From positions 1 through 8,004 of the forward strand of contig HF993069.1 in the NCBI GenBank assembly GCA_000433475.1: DNA of 8,004 nt. The letters are read 5' to 3'. Shown piece by piece: positions 5,556-8,004 of this stretch. This DNA comes from Mycoplasma sp. CAG:956 (GTDB taxonomy: Bacteria; Bacillota_I; Bacilli_A; RF39; UBA660). Position 1 is the stretch's first letter; every line of letters begins with the position of its first letter. The notes beneath the pieces are model-generated. The model searched no databases. It worked only from the letters and a program-made list of their open reading frames with translations, and was not told the DNA's origin. Both the position numbers and the translations under genes were made by a program.

Positions 5556-6935
5556 TTATGCTGGTTTAGTGCTACCAAAAGACGCTCCTCTTTCTCCAAC
5601 CGTCTTATCGTAAATACCAGCTAATACATCAGCTCCGTCATCGTGAGCATTTTTACCTTTCTTTTGATACCTAGTAATGTGTTTATAAAACGCTTCCCAT
5701 CTTTTATTCCAATTAAATGGAAAATGTATATGTTCCATAACCCAATAACTAGATGATAATATTCTTGATTGCTTATTGGCTGTTTGAGTAAATGGCTTAA
5801 TAACACATTTATTTGATTTATATTTTTCTTTTAATATTCTCTTAACATTTCTAGCAAAACCTCGTCCACCATTGTTGGATTCAATGTATGCTAGATTAAC
5901 ATTGTTTCTATAGAGAATATCAGCACATTCTTCCTCGGTTATTTCCATACCCTCATCAGTAAATAAAACATCTAAAATATATGGTTCTTTATTAAGTAAT
6001 CCATATACAGCACAACATAAGAAGTCATCTCCAGTATCAGCTGTATCAACATAAGCGTATATTGTTCCAAATCCGGGACTAACATCGTATGTCTTTAAGT
6101 TCTTGTATAGACGACCTTTTTCATCAATACATTTTTGATTATAGTTGGCTTCTACTATTTCTTCACTCATCTCTTGAGTTTTGAAATCAAAGTCAGCTCT
6201 ATTTAATACTTCTTCACATAACATAGATCCATCATCTTGAATAGCTCTATAATTAATGTGAATACAATCATCTTTATATTTATCTAATACAAATCCAGCT
6301 AAGTCATTTGTAGCCCATCTAGTCATAACTATTATTATCTTAAAGCCTGTTTCAGTTCTTGATAACATAGTATCAGTAAACCAGCGTTGGTGCTTTTCTA
6401 ATAGTTCTTCGTTATAAGCTTCTTGGACTTCTCTTATTAAGTCATCTATTATCATTAGCTTACAACCAAAACCAGTAGCTGTACCTTTTGGAGATGTTGC
6501 TAAATAGTTAGCTTCTTCACTTCCCTCTAAAGCCCATTTTTTCATCGAAGCTTCACCATACTTAACTTTTACATTAGGAAATATTTTATTAAATATTCCG
6601 TCCTCTTCTTGTATAGCGTCCCTTACAGCTTTAGCAAAAGTTCCGGATAGTATTTCATTATAACTACCGGTCATTATTTTATAGTGTATATCTCTACCTA
6701 AACACCATTGAACAAATAATGTAAGAGTTCTACTCTTTCCGTGTCTAGGTGGCATATTAACCACTAATACCTTTTTAGGAGATAATAAAAAGGCTTGTAA
6801 TTCATTACAAAACTCTTTTAAATAATTTCTACCCTCCATATAAAAGTCAGGAGCTTTTATTTTACAATATTCCCAAAAGCTACGCCTAGCTAATTCGTAT
6901 CTTGCTTGTTCTCTTACATATTCAGGTATTACCAC
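5556..6935 (-). CDS. terL: Terminase large subunit: packaging ATPase and nuclease
   Basis: The 459-residue motor protein pumps DNA into the procapsid through the portal and cuts it. The N-terminal ATPase shows Walker A PPRHGKS (62-68), Walker B-like LMIIDD (160-165) and the coupling motif MTRWA (204-208). The C-terminal RNase H-like nuclease has its acidic residues in YVDTADTGDD (D297, D300, D303/D304), YIESNNGG (E352) and HDDGADVL (D432/D433, D436). All expected motifs are present and the length is typical, so it looks intact. The start is GTG at 6935: the next residues (VIPEYVREQARYELARRSF) match the usual N-terminus, and GGTGAT lies 5 bases upstream inside the small-subunit stop region. 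The stop is followed at once by the portal gene's ribosome binding site. Confidence 0.96.
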   Translation of the reverse strand: MVIPEYVREQARYELARRSFWEYCKIKAPDFYMEGRNYLKEFCNELQAFLLSPKKVLVVNMPPRHGKSRTLTLFVQWCLGRDIHYKIMTGSYNEILSGTFAKAVRDAIQEEDGIFNKIFPNVKVKYGEASMKKWALEGSEEANYLATSPKGTATGFGCKLMIIDDLIREVQEAYNEELLEKHQRWFTDTMLSRTETGFKIIIVMTRWATNDLAGFVLDKYKDDCIHINYRAIQDDGSMLCEEVLNRADFDFKTQEMSEEIVEANYNQKCIDEKGRLYKNLKTYDVSPGFGTIYAYVDTADTGDDFLCCAVYGLLNKEPYILDVLFTDEGMEITEEECADILYRNNVNLAYIESNNGGRGFARNVKRILKEKYKSNKCVIKPFTQTANKQSRILSSSYWVMEHIHFPFNWNKRWEAFYKHITRYQKKGKNAHDDGADVLAGIYDKTVGERGASFGSTKPA

Positions 6936-6937
6936 TT

Positions 6938-7504
6938 TTAATCACCAACCAATTTTCGTAATTCTTCCTCACTTAAATTGGCGTATGGATTAACTATGTT
7001 ATTATTTATTGTAGGAGCTTCATCTTTGAACATTCCTAAATACTTACCTAATAATTCAAGAGCTTTCATTTTATCACAAGTTTCTACCGATATACCAGCT
7101 GTTGTCAATTTATAACCACTTACTATCTTTTTAGCGTTTACACTTAACTTTTCAGTATCAGTAATATCTAAATGTGTCCTGTGATATTTTACTTTTCCTG
7201 TTTCTTCATCTACAACCGGTTCAGTTTCTACTTTAGCTATTTCAGTTCTATCACCAAAGGCTATGACTGATAATTCATTAACTATATCTTCTATAGTCAC
7301 CACAGCCTTTTCCTCTATCTTTGATTGTAGCTCTTCTATATATTCTTTTACCTTAACATTTCTTAACAATCTACTAGCACTAGCCATAGCTGTTTCTTCT
7401 TTCTTACAGGTCTTATATACATTTAGATAAGCCTGTGTTCCATTCATACCTAATTTTAAATATTCTTGGCAAAACAACTTTTGATTATTACTTAACGAGG
7501 TCAT
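6938..7504 (-). CDS. terS: Terminase small subunit (Terminase_2-like)
   Basis: The 188-residue product is the DNA-recognition subunit of the packaging motor: it binds the phage pac/cos region and hands DNA to the large subunit. The N-terminus (about residues 5-60, NNQKLFCQEYLKLGMNGTQA, then AMASASRLLRNVKVKEYI) has the helix-turn-helix pattern and the A.S.A.RLLRN.KV..YI signature of the Terminase_2 family. A helical oligomerisation segment follows (about 60-85, ending VIAFGDR). The C-terminus carries the NPYANLSEEELRKL tail common in these proteins and thought to contact the large subunit. Length is normal for the family. The ATG at 7504 overlaps the preceding TAA, and the terminase large subunit follows after a 2-base gap. 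The call rests on residue pattern and position, and I am confident of it. Confidence 0.9.
   Translation of the reverse strand: MTSLSNNQKLFCQEYLKLGMNGTQAYLNVYKTCKKEETAMASASRLLRNVKVKEYIEELQSKIEEKAVVTIEDIVNELSVIAFGDRTEIAKVETEPVVDEETGKVKYHRTHLDITDTEKLSVNAKKIVSGYKLTTAGISVETCDKMKALELLGKYLGMFKDEAPTINNNIVNPYANLSEEELRKLVGD
6941..6946 (-). promoter_or_regulatory. Ribosome binding site for the GTG-started terL
   Basis: GGTGAT, complementary to the 16S tail, overlaps the last codons of the small subunit gene and sits 5 bases before the GTG at 6935. It supports the non-ATG start and suggests that translation of the two terminase subunits is coupled. Confidence 0.6.
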
Positions 7505-8004
7505 TACCCATCACCTCCAATTATTCCACCTTTAGCTAAATTATTTAGATTTATTTCTATAGGTATTTTATTTATTGCTTTACCTATTTCATTTATTATC
7601 TCAGTATTATCTTTAATACTAGCTTTAGCCATTTTTACTTTAGGAGAATTAATAGGATCATTTATTGGATCGTTAGATTGTCTATCAAATATATTTACAT
7701 CTACACCTATAGAATCAATACATTGTAATTCTATAAACACACCTAATATCTTTTCAAATTGTATAGCTATCCAATCAGTAAGCTCCTCATTTCTAGCCCA
7801 GTCACAATTCTCGGCTAGTCCACTCTCGTGAATAAATGCGTGTACTAATTCGTGTCTAAGGACTTTCTTTTTATACCAGTCTATATCATCTACACTGCTT
7901 TCATCTTTATCAAAGTTAGCTACTACAATTCTTTTAATACTAAAATCGGTAAAACCATCACACTTTTTTAATTGTGGATAATCTTTTTCTTCTGCGTCTT
8001 TTAT
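7504..8004 (-). CDS. Phage HExxH metallopeptidase-like protein, C-terminal part (5' end outside window)
   Basis: The frame is open from the window edge to a TAA at 7506-7504, giving 166 visible residues. The signature is HELVHAFIHESG at visible residues 51-62, followed by NEEL and DWIAIQ at 72-82. This HExxH helix with a downstream Glu (E73 or E74, the likely third zinc ligand) is typical of small zinc-peptidase-like proteins encoded near phage packaging modules; their substrate is unknown to me. A GTG at 7740 could be mistaken for the start of a separate 78-residue gene, but it lacks a spaced ribosome binding site and the frame is continuous upstream, so I treat both parts as one gene. The ~80 residues after the peptidase helix form an unusual tail containing NDPINDPINSP and ending GGIIGGDG. 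The stop overlaps the terminase small subunit start by one base (TAATG), implying coupled translation. The peptidase fold is likely; activity and role are inference. Confidence 0.72.
   Translation of the reverse strand: MKDAEEKDYPQLKKCDGFTDFSIKRIVVANFDKDESSVDDIDWYKKKVLRHELVHAFIHESGLAENCDWARNEELTDWIAIQFEKILGVFIELQCIDSIGVDVNIFDRQSNDPINDPINSPKVKMAKASIKDNTEIINEIGKAINKIPIEINLNNLAKGGIIGGDG

Noticed and set aside
5621..5806. Second minus-strand frame of 61 codons inside terL
   Set aside because: It is an out-of-frame shadow covering the conserved nuclease end of terL.
7504..7740. A separate 78-residue gene starting at GTG 7740
   Set aside because: The same frame is open through the window edge and carries the HExxH motif upstream; no ribosome binding site stands before 7740.

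Overview
This window is the packaging and head-assembly module of a tailed double-stranded DNA phage (Caudoviricetes) or of a prophage. Every gene I accept lies on the minus strand, so the operon reads from position 8004 down to 1. The DNA is strongly AT-rich (about 30% G+C by eye), has clear AGGAGG-type ribosome binding sites and tightly packed or overlapping genes, and all its stop codons are TAA or TAG. This fits a phage of a low-GC Gram-positive host (Bacillota or relatives). Nothing in the window identifies the host further, and no integrase or attachment site is visible.

In transcription order the layout is: the C-terminal part of a HExxH metallopeptidase-like protein (8004-7504); terminase small subunit (7504-6938); terminase large subunit (6935-5556); portal (5540-3960); a GpF-like minor head protein with an extra C-terminal domain (3949-2492); a small acidic protein translationally coupled to it (2499-2314); a 231-base gene-free stretch made largely of consecutive hairpins with a terminator-like hairpin at each end (about 2330-2181); scaffold (2082-1534); major capsid protein (1498-527); a small protein with a HeH/Rho-N-like motif (489-250); and the start of a head-tail connector gene (223-1, continuing outside the window).

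The terminase pair cuts DNA and pumps it through the portal. The minor head protein sits with the portal. The scaffold guides the capsid protein into a procapsid, and the connector prepares the head for tail joining. This is ordinary late-gene synteny.

Three things are less ordinary. First, the last ~75 residues of the minor head protein resemble a BECR-type (barnase/EndoU/colicin/RelE-like) RNase toxin domain, and the coupled acidic 61-residue gene is a reasonable candidate for its immunity partner. This rests on weak sequence resemblance plus context and is a hypothesis. Second, the hairpin tract splits the operon just before the highly expressed scaffold and capsid genes, and the G-T pairs in its longest stem fit a function in the minus-strand transcript. 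Third, GATGC/GCATC is absent from the whole window, while its synonymous substitute GACGC/GCGTC occurs 13 times; all eleven Asp-Ala dipeptides are written GAC-GCN. That looks like selective avoidance of a restriction-type target.
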